Source of the DNA: Vibrio sp. 14G-20
GTDB lineage: Bacteria; Pseudomonadota; Gammaproteobacteria; Enterobacterales; Vibrionaceae
NCBI RefSeq assembly: GCF_026241515.1
Contig: NZ_JAPHPW010000005.1
Location: 124,001 to 188,000 of the forward strand
Direction: 5' to 3'
DNA length: 64,000 nt
The position numbers were made by a program, and so were the translations under genes. A model generated the notes under the pieces. That model was not told the DNA's origin. It made no database searches and was given only the letters and a program-made list of their open reading frames with translations. Positions 44,858-53,396 of this stretch are shown piece after piece. Position 1 is the stretch's first letter. Every line of letters starts with the position of its first letter.

Positions 44858-46279
44858 CTATGATTCAACCTTGTCGGCTTTGCCCGCCGCACCTGCGAGT
44901 TTGGATAACTGTTTATCTAGCCACAATGGCGTGCTACCCGAATCTTCCGCGTTCTCTTTTCTTCGTACCGCATCACGCACCATCATGGCACCTACCCAGC
45001 GGAATGGCTCCGGTGGGAAATGCCCAAGCGGTCCTTTGGTTAACCCACAACACGTCCAAGCATTATCGGTTCCGAGTACCATTGCTGACAAAATCTTCCC
45101 GCCTATACGGGTTTGAGCAACACCATTGCCAGAGTAACCAAGCCCATAATAGATATTACTTTGGCCTTTTAGATTACCGAAAAATGGCAACCCGGTGACC
45201 GAACGATCTGAGCCGCCTGACCAGTTGTAATCGAATTCACTTTGCTCCAGTTTAGGGAACAGCTTTTGGAATGATTGATTGAGAATCGGCAGGTAGTTGG
45301 TCGTTTGGTTAAACATGCTTTCTACTTGATTTGCAAACGAGAACTTATTGCCACCTTTACCCAACATGAGTCGCCCGTCTTGGGTGTCTCGGTAGTAGTG
45401 AACAAAAATACGTGAGTCGACCACTGCGGCTCCTTTCTCTGGGCCAAACTGCTTGAGCTTTTCAGGGATAGGCTTGGTCACCACCATATCGGAAGAGACA
45501 ACCACTATGCTGCGTTTGAACTCTTTAAAGTGATCGAGCATCCACGCATTGAGTGCCAAAATCACTTTATCCGCAAATATGGAACCGCCTTTGGTTTGAA
45601 TTCGAGCTGGGGAGCCATAATCGAGTGATGTCATCTCTGTGTTTTCGTGAATTTCGACACCCAGTTCGAGCGCGACTCGGCGTAAACCTCTAGCCAATAA
45701 CGCTGGTTGAATACTGCCCGCAGCTTCTGAGTAGTAACCCTCAATGTGGCGATCAGATCCCGCTTTATCAACCAAAGAATTATCGCACTTCTTCCAGCTA
45801 TTGATCCCCTGCTTAACCAGCTCATTAACAACAGGTTCCATTCCACCCTTTTGCGCTTCATTGGTCGCGGTGTAATAAGTCCCACTGCGATACAGATGCG
45901 CATCGATGTTATGTTCATTACAGAAAGTTTCTATTTCGTAAATGACCTTTTCAGATTCCTTAACCAACCATTTCGCTTGTTCTTTTCCGTAAAGCTTCTT
46001 CAACGTTGGATACTTCGTTGACCACGTCAACATACACCCGCCGTTGGCGCCGGAAGCACCGCTGCCACACAAGCCTTTTTCAATCACCACAACGTGCTTT
46101 TGAGGCTGTTGTTGTTTGATTAAAATCGCCGTCCATAAACCGGTGTACCCACCGCCGACAATAGCGATATCACAGTTAACGTCTTTTTGAAGCGGTTTAG
46201 CGGATTCTAGCCCCGCGTTGATGCTGCCAAATTCCTGTTCCAATGCTTGCTTGAACCAATATGAGTAGTGCTTTTTCAT
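44858..46279 (-). CDS. FAD-dependent oxidoreductase of the phosphonate cluster (DAO/PuuB-like)
   Basis: The 473-residue protein has an N-terminal dinucleotide motif (AIVGGGYTGLWTAIL, Gly42-Gly47), EKGLCGSGASGANGG and a C-terminal GLGYSGNGVAQTRIGG segment, as in D-amino-acid-oxidase-like amine oxidases. It lies inside the phosphonate cluster, between phnS and phnT. Such enzymes in AEP clusters were reported to oxidise AEP or N-methyl-AEP to phosphonoacetaldehyde, from memory. This would feed PhnX without transamination. The exact substrate is not known here. Confidence 0.82.
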   Translation of the reverse strand: MKKHYSYWFKQALEQEFGSINAGLESAKPLQKDVNCDIAIVGGGYTGLWTAILIKQQQPQKHVVVIEKGLCGSGASGANGGCMLTWSTKYPTLKKLYGKEQAKWLVKESEKVIYEIETFCNEHNIDAHLYRSGTYYTATNEAQKGGMEPVVNELVKQGINSWKKCDNSLVDKAGSDRHIEGYYSEAAGSIQPALLARGLRRVALELGVEIHENTEMTSLDYGSPARIQTKGGSIFADKVILALNAWMLDHFKEFKRSIVVVSSDMVVTKPIPEKLKQFGPEKGAAVVDSRIFVHYYRDTQDGRLMLGKGGNKFSFANQVESMFNQTTNYLPILNQSFQKLFPKLEQSEFDYNWSGGSDRSVTGLPFFGNLKGQSNIYYGLGYSGNGVAQTRIGGKILSAMVLGTDNAWTCCGLTKGPLGHFPPEPFRWVGAMMVRDAVRRKENAEDSGSTPLWLDKQLSKLAGAAGKADKVES

Positions 46280-46316
46280 TTGTTGTACCTTACTAAAAAC
46301 CTAAAGGCGTAAAACT

Positions 46317-46343
46317 AAAAAAGGAAGACCGAAGCCTTCCTTT
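46317..46343 (-). terminator. Intrinsic terminator or attenuator after phnS
   Basis: On the minus strand AAAGGAAG pairs with CTTCCTTT around GCTTCGGT, followed by T6. It should end most transcripts after phnS and leave some read-through to the FAD gene. Confidence 0.85.
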
Positions 46344-46399
46344 ACTGATTTCTAACTTCTAATGAACTCAATAGTTAATTAACTGAATAGGTCATCAGA

Positions 46400-47410
46400 T
46401 TAAGATTTAGGCTCTGATTTAGCGTCAAACTTCTCAGACCATGTTTTCAAAACGTCTGCACGCTCGCTGCCCATGCGTGCAAAGTCCATTTTTGCCATGT
46501 TCTTTTCGACGTTAGGGAAGTTTTCAATTGTTGCTGTCACATCTTGGTGACCAACAACTGGGTACATTTCGATGTAAAGCTCGTTTGCGGCTTTAGAGAT
46601 AGACCAATCAACAACGCGCTGCGCCGCATCAGAAGCCTTAACAAGACCTACCGCTTCAGATTCCCAGCCGATACCTTCAGGCGTAATCACTGAAAGTGGA
46701 GCGCCTTGAGTTTTCAGCTTAGCGCCACGGCTCGCCATAGAAATACCGATAGCAACTTCCCCCATGCCCGCTTGAACACATGGCTTAGATCCAGAGTGCG
46801 TGTAGTGAGCGATGTTTTGGTCTAACTTCTGCATGTAGTTCCAACCTTGGTCTTCACCCATGTTTTGTAGCCACGCCGACACTTGCATGTAACCCGTACC
46901 AGAAGACGCTGGGTTTGGCATAGCAATGTGGCCTTTGTAGATAGGCTTCGTTAGGTCATCCCAAGACTTAGGTGCCGGTAGGTTCAATTGCTTAGCAACT
47001 ATTTCGTTAAAGCAAACTGCATTGAAGAATGCGTCATTACCATACCAAGCTTGAGTGGACTGCGGGTCGTTAAGGTTAGCGCGTAATGCTTCTACACCTT
47101 GAGGTGTGTACGGTTTCAGAATGCCTTCTTCTTTAAGCAGAGCCATTGAAGAACCTGCAAGTCCCCAAACGACCTCTGCGCGAGGGTTGTTTTTCTCAGC
47201 TAATAATTTTGCCGTCATGATCCCTGTTGAATCACGAACCCATTTGATGTTGATGTCTGGGTTTTCACTTTCAAATGCGTTTTTGTATTTCGCTAAAATG
47301 TCAGTTTCAAAAGCAGTGTAAACCGTCACTTCCTGTGCTGCATAAGCATTACCAGCGAGTAGAGTTACTAACGCTGCAAGTGATCCTTTCATAAAACGGT
47401 TTTTCATCAT
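46400..47410 (-). CDS. phnS: 2-aminoethylphosphonate ABC transporter substrate-binding protein
   Basis: The 336-residue periplasmic protein has a signal peptide (FMKGSLAALVTLLAGNAYA) and a periplasmic-binding fold of the iron(III)/AEP type: VTVYTAFETDILAKYKNAF, DSTGIMTAKLLAEKNNPRAE and NPASSGTGYMQVSAWLQNM. It captures AEP for PhnUV-PhnT. It has its own promoter region and a terminator, so it can be made in excess. It is divergent from phnW. Confidence 0.92.
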   Translation of the reverse strand: MMKNRFMKGSLAALVTLLAGNAYAAQEVTVYTAFETDILAKYKNAFESENPDINIKWVRDSTGIMTAKLLAEKNNPRAEVVWGLAGSSMALLKEEGILKPYTPQGVEALRANLNDPQSTQAWYGNDAFFNAVCFNEIVAKQLNLPAPKSWDDLTKPIYKGHIAMPNPASSGTGYMQVSAWLQNMGEDQGWNYMQKLDQNIAHYTHSGSKPCVQAGMGEVAIGISMASRGAKLKTQGAPLSVITPEGIGWESEAVGLVKASDAAQRVVDWSISKAANELYIEMYPVVGHQDVTATIENFPNVEKNMAKMDFARMGSERADVLKTWSEKFDAKSEPKS

Positions 47411-47586
47411 TTTCTCCAGTCAGGCTCAACTCTAAAGTGAGAAGTTGCCAAAATTAAAAGTTATCGAGGTTTAAAGCTGCCTAGTTTTGGAAGCAACCAA
47501 TGTTTAACGTTTCTTAAATTAGAAGCCTCATTAAGAGGCGCCTATATCCATAAATTCATTTAGGTTGTTAGTACACGCCTTTACAT

Positions 47587-47598
47587 TGGTATGTACCA
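47587..47598. promoter_or_regulatory. Candidate PhnR operator before phnS
   Basis: TGGTATGTACCA is a palindrome with one central mismatch, 29 bp downstream of the PhoB-like box on the leftward strand, the same geometry as before phnT. Confidence 0.6.
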
Positions 47599-47627
47599 GA
47601 TTGCGAGTATTAACCTAATCGACTTTT

Positions 47628-47656
47628 ATGACGGTTAAATGAACAAAAAATGGCAA
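47628..47656 (-). promoter_or_regulatory. Candidate PhoB box before phnS
   Basis: Read on the minus strand: TTGCCAT, TGTTCAT, CCGTCAT at 11-bp steps with spacers TTTT and TTAA. Matches to CTGTCAT are 5, 4 and 6 of 7. It is weaker than the phnT box but has the same phase and orientation. Confidence 0.4.
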
Positions 47657-47774
47657 TTTAAAGATCGGAAAATTTCTCAACACAAGTGACAAATTTGAAT
47701 ATTAAGCTTTTGTTAAAATAACGTTTGGGCTATTTACGACTGCTTAAATTAGTTGTTAAAGTAACTAAAAATAC

Positions 47775-47786
47775 TGGTATAGTCCA
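47775..47786. promoter_or_regulatory. Candidate PhnR operator before phnW
   Basis: TGGTATAGTCCA differs from the palindrome TGGTATATACCA at two positions. It lies 18 bp before the phnW start, exactly as the phnT site lies before phnT. Confidence 0.5.
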
Positions 47787-47804
47787 AAATACAAATCACG
47801 AGAA

Positions 47805-48914
47805 TTGAACATGAGAAACGAATACCTACTACTGACACCGGGTCCTCTATCTACTTCTGAAACCGTTCGCCAAGCGATGCTAAAAGACTGGTGTACTTGG
47901 GATGATGAATACAACAAAGACGTTGTTGAAGTGATTCGTAGCAAGCTTGTGACTTTGGCGACTAAGCAGGCGGGATATACAAGTGTATTAATGCAAGGCA
48001 GCGGCACTGCTTCAGTTGAAGCAACAATCGGTAGCGTTATCTCTAACAGCGGTAAGCTTCTTGTTGTCGATAACGGGGCGTATGGTGCTCGCATTGCTCA
48101 AATCGCAGAATATTTAAACATTCCGTGCCATGTCGTTTCCCCAGGTGAAACATCACAGCCTGACTTGAACGAAATGGAAACGGTATTGGCCATGGATTCA
48201 GACATTACTCACGTTGCGATTGTGCACTGTGAAACCACGACTGGCATGCTTAATCCAATTGAAGAGATTGCCAAATTGGCAAAACAACACAACAAAACCG
48301 TCATTCTTGACGCGATGTCGAGCTTTGGCGGTATTCCTATGGATATTGCTGACTTGGGTATCGATTACATGATCAGCTCAGCAAATAAGTGTATTCAAGG
48401 TGTACCCGGGTTCGGCTTTGTTATTGCAAAGCAATCAGAACTGGAGAAGTGCAAAGGCCAAGCTCGCTCATTAAGCCTTGATCTGTTTGACCAATGGCAC
48501 TGTATGGAAAGCAACCACGGTAAATGGCGCTTCACCTCTCCGACTCATACAGTGCGCGCTTTCTACCAAGCTCTACTTGAATTGGAACAAGAAGGCGGCA
48601 TTGAAGCTCGTCATAACCGCTACCAAACCAACCAGACCACATTGGTTACAGGTATGCGCTCTCTCGGTTTTGAACCTCTGCTAAATGATGACCTTCATTC
48701 ACCGATCATCACCTCTTTCTATTCTCCAACTCATAGCGATTACCAGTTCAAGGAATTCTATGACCGTTTGAAAGAGCAAGGGTTTGTAATTTATCCGGGC
48801 AAGGTTTCAAACGCGGACTGCTTCCGCATCGGTAACATTGGTGAAGTTTACCCGTCAGACATTGAAGCCCTCATTGGCGCAGTGAAAAACGCTATGTACT
48901 GGGATATCAGATAA
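47805..48914 (+). CDS. phnW: 2-aminoethylphosphonate-pyruvate transaminase
   Basis: The 369-residue PLP enzyme (aminotransferase class V) transfers the amino group of AEP to pyruvate, giving phosphonoacetaldehyde and alanine. Family motifs are [17 protein letters not shown] near the N-terminus, [12 protein letters not shown] near residue 167 and the PLP-lysine in [16 protein letters not shown] near Lys195. The stop overlaps the start of the next gene (TAATG), so translation is coupled. Confidence 0.96.
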   Translation: MNMRNEYLLLTPGPLSTSETVRQAMLKDWCTWDDEYNKDVVEVIRSKLVTLATKQAGYTSVLMQGSGTASVEATIGSVISNSGKLLVVDNGAYGARIAQIAEYLNIPCHVVSPGETSQPDLNEMETVLAMDSDITHVAIVHCETTTGMLNPIEEIAKLAKQHNKTVILDAMSSFGGIPMDIADLGIDYMISSANKCIQGVPGFGFVIAKQSELEKCKGQARSLSLDLFDQWHCMESNHGKWRFTSPTHTVRAFYQALLELEQEGGIEARHNRYQTNQTTLVTGMRSLGFEPLLNDDLHSPIITSFYSPTHSDYQFKEFYDRLKEQGFVIYPGKVSNADCFRIGNIGEVYPSDIEALIGAVKNAMYWDIR

Positions 48915-50335
48915 TGACCACGACCAATCAAGAACCAGTTCTAAAGACGACACACTTTAGAAGCGAAGGCGATGTGAACACCACGCCAGCACGTGAGAAA
49001 TGGAACCAATCGCTAAACGATGATGCGACTCAAGCGATGTTAAAACGTGACTCTGACGTATTTCTTCATCAAGCGATGTCAACGCCGTGTCTAGATACAC
49101 TTGAAGCCGCTGAAGGCATCTATATTCAAGATGCGACGGGCAAGAAGTACATGGACTTTCACGGCAACAATGTTCATCAGTTAGGTTATGGCCACCCACA
49201 CATCATTAATAAAGTGACTCAGCAAATGGCGTCATTGCCGTTTTCACCGCGTCGCTTCACCAATGAAACTGCCGTTCAGTGCGCTGAAAAGCTCACGCAG
49301 ATCTGTGGTGGCGACTTAAACCGTGTTTTGTTTGCGCCAGGTGGTACTTCTGTTATCGGCATGGCACTCAAACTGGCTAGACATGTCACCAACAACTTCA
49401 AAGTCGTTTCATTGTGGGATTCCTTCCATGGCGCGTCACTCGATGCAATTTCAGTGGGTGGTGAAGCCTGTTTTCGTGAAGGTATGGGGCCGTTAATGGC
49501 TGGCGTAGAACGTATTCCACCAGCGGTTTCCTATCGTGGTGCTTTTTCGCTTCGCGGGCAAAACTCAGGCGATGCGAACGAGACCGCATGTGATGTGCAC
49601 TACGCCGATTACCTTGAGTATGTGATTGAAAAAGAAGGCGGTATTGGAGCCTTCATCGCAGAAGCTGTTCGTAACACCGATGTTCAAGTACCAAGCAAAG
49701 CTTACTGGAAGCGCATCCGTGAGATCTGCGATAAGCATAACGTCATGTTGATCATCGACGACATTCCAAACGGCATGGGTCGCAGTGGCGAATGGTTTAC
49801 ACACCAAGCTTTTGATATCGAACCTGACATTCTTTGTATCGGTAAAGGTTTTGGCGGCGGCTTGGTTCCAATTGCAGCCATGGTCACCAAAGATAAATAC
49901 AACACGGCAGCGCAAGTCTCACTGGGTCATTACACCCATGAGAAAAGCCCTATTGGCTGCGCGGCAGCACTCGCAACCATGGAAGTAATTGAACAAGAAA
50001 ACCTACTTGAAAAAGTGCAAGCAGACAGCGTATTCGTTCGTGAACAACTGCTGCAAATGAAAGAGAAATACCCAGTTATTGGTGACGTTCGCGGCATCGG
50101 CCTGCTTTGGGGTGTGGAATTGGTCACCGACCATATCACCAAAACCCGAGCGTTCGATGAAGCAGAAGCCGTACTTTACCAATGTCTGAACGATGGCCTG
50201 AGCTTTAAGGTGTCACAAGGTAACGTGATTCAATTAAGCCCGCCATTGATCATCAGCCGCAGCGAACTAGAAGTCGCTCTGTCTGTATTCGAAAAAGCGA
50301 TAGCAAAAGTCTGCAAAGACTTTGAATACCTTTAA
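48914..50335 (+). CDS. pbfA: PbfA-type (R)-1-hydroxy-2-aminoethylphosphonate ammonia-lyase
   Basis: The 473-residue PLP protein is of class III aminotransferase fold, with the PLP-lysine in CIGKGFGGGLVPIAAM at about Lys311. Position between phnW and phnX is that of PbfA. From memory, PbfA was characterised in Vibrio splendidus as a lyase that turns (R)-1-hydroxy-AEP into phosphonoacetaldehyde and ammonia. So PhnX can use this hydroxylated substrate as well. A plain aminotransferase is the alternative. The assignment rests on context and family look. Confidence 0.8.
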   Translation: MTTTNQEPVLKTTHFRSEGDVNTTPAREKWNQSLNDDATQAMLKRDSDVFLHQAMSTPCLDTLEAAEGIYIQDATGKKYMDFHGNNVHQLGYGHPHIINKVTQQMASLPFSPRRFTNETAVQCAEKLTQICGGDLNRVLFAPGGTSVIGMALKLARHVTNNFKVVSLWDSFHGASLDAISVGGEACFREGMGPLMAGVERIPPAVSYRGAFSLRGQNSGDANETACDVHYADYLEYVIEKEGGIGAFIAEAVRNTDVQVPSKAYWKRIREICDKHNVMLIIDDIPNGMGRSGEWFTHQAFDIEPDILCIGKGFGGGLVPIAAMVTKDKYNTAAQVSLGHYTHEKSPIGCAAALATMEVIEQENLLEKVQADSVFVREQLLQMKEKYPVIGDVRGIGLLWGVELVTDHITKTRAFDEAEAVLYQCLNDGLSFKVSQGNVIQLSPPLIISRSELEVALSVFEKAIAKVCKDFEYL

Positions 50336-50401
50336 ATCACCTTTTAAAGCATGCGTTTAAGTAATAATTTCAAGCAACCAATAACCTAAAACAATCACTC
50401 A

Positions 50402-50428
50402 TCTCCCAGAACAACCTTAACTGGGAGA
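50402..50428 (+). other. Intercistronic hairpin before phnX
   Basis: TCTCCCAG pairs with CTGGGAGA around an 11-nt loop, 22 bp before the phnX start. There is no T tract, so it probably affects mRNA processing or phnX translation rather than terminating. Confidence 0.5.
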
Positions 50429-50449
50429 GAACAGAAATAGGACACGACT

Positions 50450-51268
50450 ATGAACACAACATCACCTATCCAAGCGGTTATCTTTGACTGGGCTGGCACT
50501 ATCGTTGATTTTGGATCATTTGCTCCAACCAGTATTTTCGTTGAAGCATTCAGACAAGGTTTCGACTTTGATATCGACTTAGCAGAAGCGCGTGAGCCTA
50601 TGGGGATCGGCAAATGGGATCACATTCAAGCAGTAGGTCGAAATCCTGCTGTTGACGTTCGCTGGAAGGCTCAGTTCGGACGTTCAATGACAAGTGAAGA
50701 CGTTGACGCGATCTACGCGGCATTCATGCCTCTTCAAAAAGCGAAAGTAGCCGATCACGCAGCACCTATTTTGAATGCGATAGAAGTGGTCAATAACCTA
50801 AAAGAGAAGAACGTGAAGATCGGCTCTTGTTCAGGTTACCCACGTGAGGTGATGAATGTTTTAATTCCTGCAGCAGCAGATTACGGTTATCGACCAGATA
50901 ACGTAGTAGCGACCGATGACTTACCTCAAGGTGGTCGCCCAGCTCCATTTATGGCACTGAAAAACGTAATCGACCTAGGTGTAACCAGCGTTGCTGCGTG
51001 TGTAAAAGTAGACGATGCAGCACCGGGGATCGATGAAGGTCACAATGCAGGCATGTGGACAGTTGGACTCGTATTATCTGGGAACGAAGCAGGCTTAACT
51101 TATCAAGAATATTTAGATGCAGACGAGACAACACTTGCCGCTGCACGTGAAAAAGCAAGCGTTAAGCTAAACAAATCAAACCCACACTACCTAATCGATA
51201 CCATTGCAGACCTACCAGGTGTCATTGCAGATATTGAAAAACGTTTGTTAGCTGGCGAACGCCCATAA
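50450..51268 (+). CDS. phnX: Phosphonoacetaldehyde hydrolase (phosphonatase)
   Basis: The 272-residue HAD-superfamily enzyme cleaves the C-P bond of phosphonoacetaldehyde into acetaldehyde and phosphate. The nucleophile is Asp13 ([13 protein letters not shown]), and the Schiff-base lysine is Lys55 ([12 protein letters not shown]). Further HAD motifs are [14 protein letters not shown] and [14 protein letters not shown]. Both signature residues are present, so it should be active. It closes the phnW-pbfA-phnX operon and has its own TAGGA ribosome site. Confidence 0.97.
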   Translation: MNTTSPIQAVIFDWAGTIVDFGSFAPTSIFVEAFRQGFDFDIDLAEAREPMGIGKWDHIQAVGRNPAVDVRWKAQFGRSMTSEDVDAIYAAFMPLQKAKVADHAAPILNAIEVVNNLKEKNVKIGSCSGYPREVMNVLIPAAADYGYRPDNVVATDDLPQGGRPAPFMALKNVIDLGVTSVAACVKVDDAAPGIDEGHNAGMWTVGLVLSGNEAGLTYQEYLDADETTLAAAREKASVKLNKSNPHYLIDTIADLPGVIADIEKRLLAGERP

Positions 51269-51601
51269 CGGTAATTGTTCAGGTTACCCAACCAAACATT
51301 CGATACACATAAAAAGAAACCTCGTATTGCCTAGAAATAATACGAGGTTTCTTTTTTTCCAACATTTGAGACAACATATTGTTAACAAATAACACAGTAA
51401 ACAACACCTTAAACATATAATTTTTAACAATTTCATTGACTGCGATACGCAATCAGACTAACAATATAAGTACTGAGTAAAAAATAGGTCAACCTGAATC
51501 AACGCCTTGATTTACTTATTACAAGCAGTGTCATTAACTAATAAGTGATCGTTTTACTGGCAAGTTCAGATAACAACAATAGTTAATCCAAGGATAAGAT
51601 T
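51269..51601. other. Intergenic region phnX / ompA-like gene
   Basis: It holds the phnX terminator and the promoter of the OmpA-like gene: -35 TTGACT (51436) and -10 TAACAA about 17 bp later. An imperfect palindrome at 51437-51455 (TGACTGCGATACGCAATCA, 15 of 19 symmetric) overlaps that -35 and could be an operator. Confidence 0.5.
51311..51358 (+). terminator. Intrinsic terminator of the phnWX operon
   Basis: AAAAAGAAACCTCGTATT pairs with its complement around GCCTAGAAA and ends in seven T. Confidence 0.93.
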
Positions 51602-52669
51602 ATGAAAAGACTGTCAAAAATCATGTGTGCTGTCGTTGCCGCTTCAGGCTTAGCTGCCGCTCCTTCAATTGCTGCAACCACTTACGTTGGTGCAAAAGTT
51701 GGCATGGGCTGGTTAGACAGCGCATGTGTAGCTGGTGCCAAATGTGATGATGATGCAATCGGCGCCGGTATCTACTCTGGCTACAATTTTAATGAGAAGT
51801 TTGGCATTGAGCTAAGCTCAGACTTCCTTGGTGACTACAAGACAAGTTTTACAAAAAACGGTACAACAGCTGCGTTCAGCGATCCACTAATCGCAATCTC
51901 ACTAACGCCAATGTACCGCTTACCAGTACAGCAAGAATTTGACGTATTCTTCAAAGCAGGTCCTGCATACATTTCACACGGCGGCGAAGATGACGTTGTT
52001 CTTACAGCCGGTATCGGTGTTGAAAAGCAACTATCTTCTGACTGGGCACTGCGTGTTGAATACCAATACTTTGATGATTTCGACGACAACTACGTTCAAG
52101 ATCTCAACTCGAACCTGTTGTCGGTCGGTGTTAGTTACAACTTCGGTACTGGTAATACAACCGCATCAGCAGCGGCTGCTGCAGCTTCGGCAGTAGCAGT
52201 GACTCAAGCACCATCTGAGCAAATCACAGAGCCTGCTGTTATTGAAGAGAAAACGACAGTAATTGTTACTCAAGCCCAAACAGAGAGTCATTCTCAAGAG
52301 ATGTTTGCAACGAATAGTACGGAATTGTCTACAGACGGAAAAATTGCATTGATGCCATTAGTCGAAGTACTAAAAGAGCACCCTCAATCAACAATTGAAG
52401 TTGTTGGCCATACGGACTCGACAGGTGCGGCAGAGTACAACATGATGATATCTAAGAAACGTGCTGCCGCTGTAGCTGCATACATCGAAGAGCAAGGTAT
52501 TGAAGCAGACCGCATCACTGCAACAGGTGAAGGCGAAGAAAACCCAGTTGCATCGAATGATACAGCTGAAGGTCGTGCTCAAAACCGTCGTGTTGACACA
52601 ACGATCCCTGCTTTTGAATACCAGCAAGAAGTGAAAGTTGAAGAAGTTATCGTAGAAACGGCTGAATAA
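51602..52669 (+). CDS. OmpA-family outer-membrane protein
   Basis: The 355-residue protein has a signal peptide (cleaved after PSIAA), an N-terminal eight-strand beta-barrel (about residues 25-180), an Ala-rich linker (ASAAAAAASAVAVTQA) and a C-terminal OmpA peptidoglycan-binding domain (about 225-335: GHTDSTGAAEYNMMISKKRA, GEENPVASNDTAEGRAQNRR). The conserved Asp and Arg for mDAP binding are present. A cysteine pair in a barrel loop (ACVAGAKC) may form a disulfide. It anchors the outer membrane to peptidoglycan. Confidence 0.93.
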   Translation: MKRLSKIMCAVVAASGLAAAPSIAATTYVGAKVGMGWLDSACVAGAKCDDDAIGAGIYSGYNFNEKFGIELSSDFLGDYKTSFTKNGTTAAFSDPLIAISLTPMYRLPVQQEFDVFFKAGPAYISHGGEDDVVLTAGIGVEKQLSSDWALRVEYQYFDDFDDNYVQDLNSNLLSVGVSYNFGTGNTTASAAAAAASAVAVTQAPSEQITEPAVIEEKTTVIVTQAQTESHSQEMFATNSTELSTDGKIALMPLVEVLKEHPQSTIEVVGHTDSTGAAEYNMMISKKRAAAVAAYIEEQGIEADRITATGEGEENPVASNDTAEGRAQNRRVDTTIPAFEYQQEVKVEEVIVETAE

Positions 52670-52695
52670 CAGCACTCTACCTTAGCTAAGGTAAC

Positions 52696-52729
52696 AAGGG
52701 CGGAACACTTTCAAGTGCTCCGCCCTTTT
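52696..52729. terminator. Intrinsic terminator after the OmpA-like gene
   Basis: AAGGGCGGAACACTT pairs with AAGTGCTCCGCCCTT around TC with one mismatched position, followed by T. It lies between the convergent OmpA and OsmC genes and may serve both. Confidence 0.88.
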
Positions 52730-52798
52730 ATTAATCTGTCTTTGTCCCAAATCTTAAGCTGCAAAAGTCAACCTAACACCAGAGGTACAATCAGAAGA

Positions 52799-53197
52799 CT
52801 AGACGATTTCCCAGCTGTGAGTCATTTCTACGCCAGCACCTAGCATCAGACATACTGAACAGTATTTCTCTAATGAATCCGCACAAACTTTAGCAACAAG
52901 CTCAGGATCAAGGTTGTCACCCGATACTTCAAAATGAATATTAATAACGGTAAAGATTTTTGGTGCGGTTTCACGACGTGTTGTTTCAAGTTTTGCATTA
53001 CAGCCTGTAATGTTCTGGCCTGCAGATTTCAAACCATCAACCACATCAACAGAGCTACAACCACCAGCCGCCATTAACACCATTTCCATCGGGCTTGGCG
53101 CAGTAGCACCACCACTTCCATCCATCACGACAGAGTGACCTGATTGAGATTGACCTAGGAATTTAAAGCCTTCGACCCATTTAACTTCTGCTTGCAT
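52799..53197 (-). CDS. OsmC-family protein
   Basis: The 132-residue protein of the OsmC/Ohr superfamily has the two expected cysteines, in AAGGCSSVDVVDGL (about Cys47) and KYCSVCLMLG (about 112-115). The family removes peroxides with thiols. The YhfA-like subgroup fits best (PSPMEMVLMAAGGC). Physiological substrate unknown. It is transcribed alone. Confidence 0.88.
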   Translation of the reverse strand: MQAEVKWVEGFKFLGQSQSGHSVVMDGSGGATAPSPMEMVLMAAGGCSSVDVVDGLKSAGQNITGCNAKLETTRRETAPKIFTVINIHFEVSGDNLDPELVAKVCADSLEKYCSVCLMLGAGVEMTHSWEIV

Positions 53198-53396
53198 GCT
53201 GTTCCTTAGATGTACGAAAACGTCATCATTAGCTAGTATTTTATATCAATGCCTACACCCTACTACTGGCGGCATTTATGAGCAAGATTTTCTCAATAAC
53301 ATATTTTTTCGTGAATGATGCAATTTTTTCCATCTAAAACCTGTCTCTATTCGTACATTCAAAATCGAATGAGAAGAACGTCAAGATGAGGTATCT

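Larger units (their letters stand above)
47411..47804. other. Divergent control region phnS / phnW
   Basis: The 394-bp region holds a PhoB-like box and an operator for phnS (leftward) and an operator for phnW (rightward). A short hairpin (GCCTC at 47525 with GAGGC) lies in the phnS leader. For phnW a -35 TTTACG (47733) and a -10 TAAAGT (47757) are plausible. The sequence AGTGACAAATTT at 47685 repeats exactly at 44687, before phnT. Confidence 0.55.

Noticed and set aside
47732..47762. PhoB box before phnW
   Set aside because: No 11-bp-phased CTGTCAT-like units are found on the phnW strand; an ordinary -35/-10 pair fits better.
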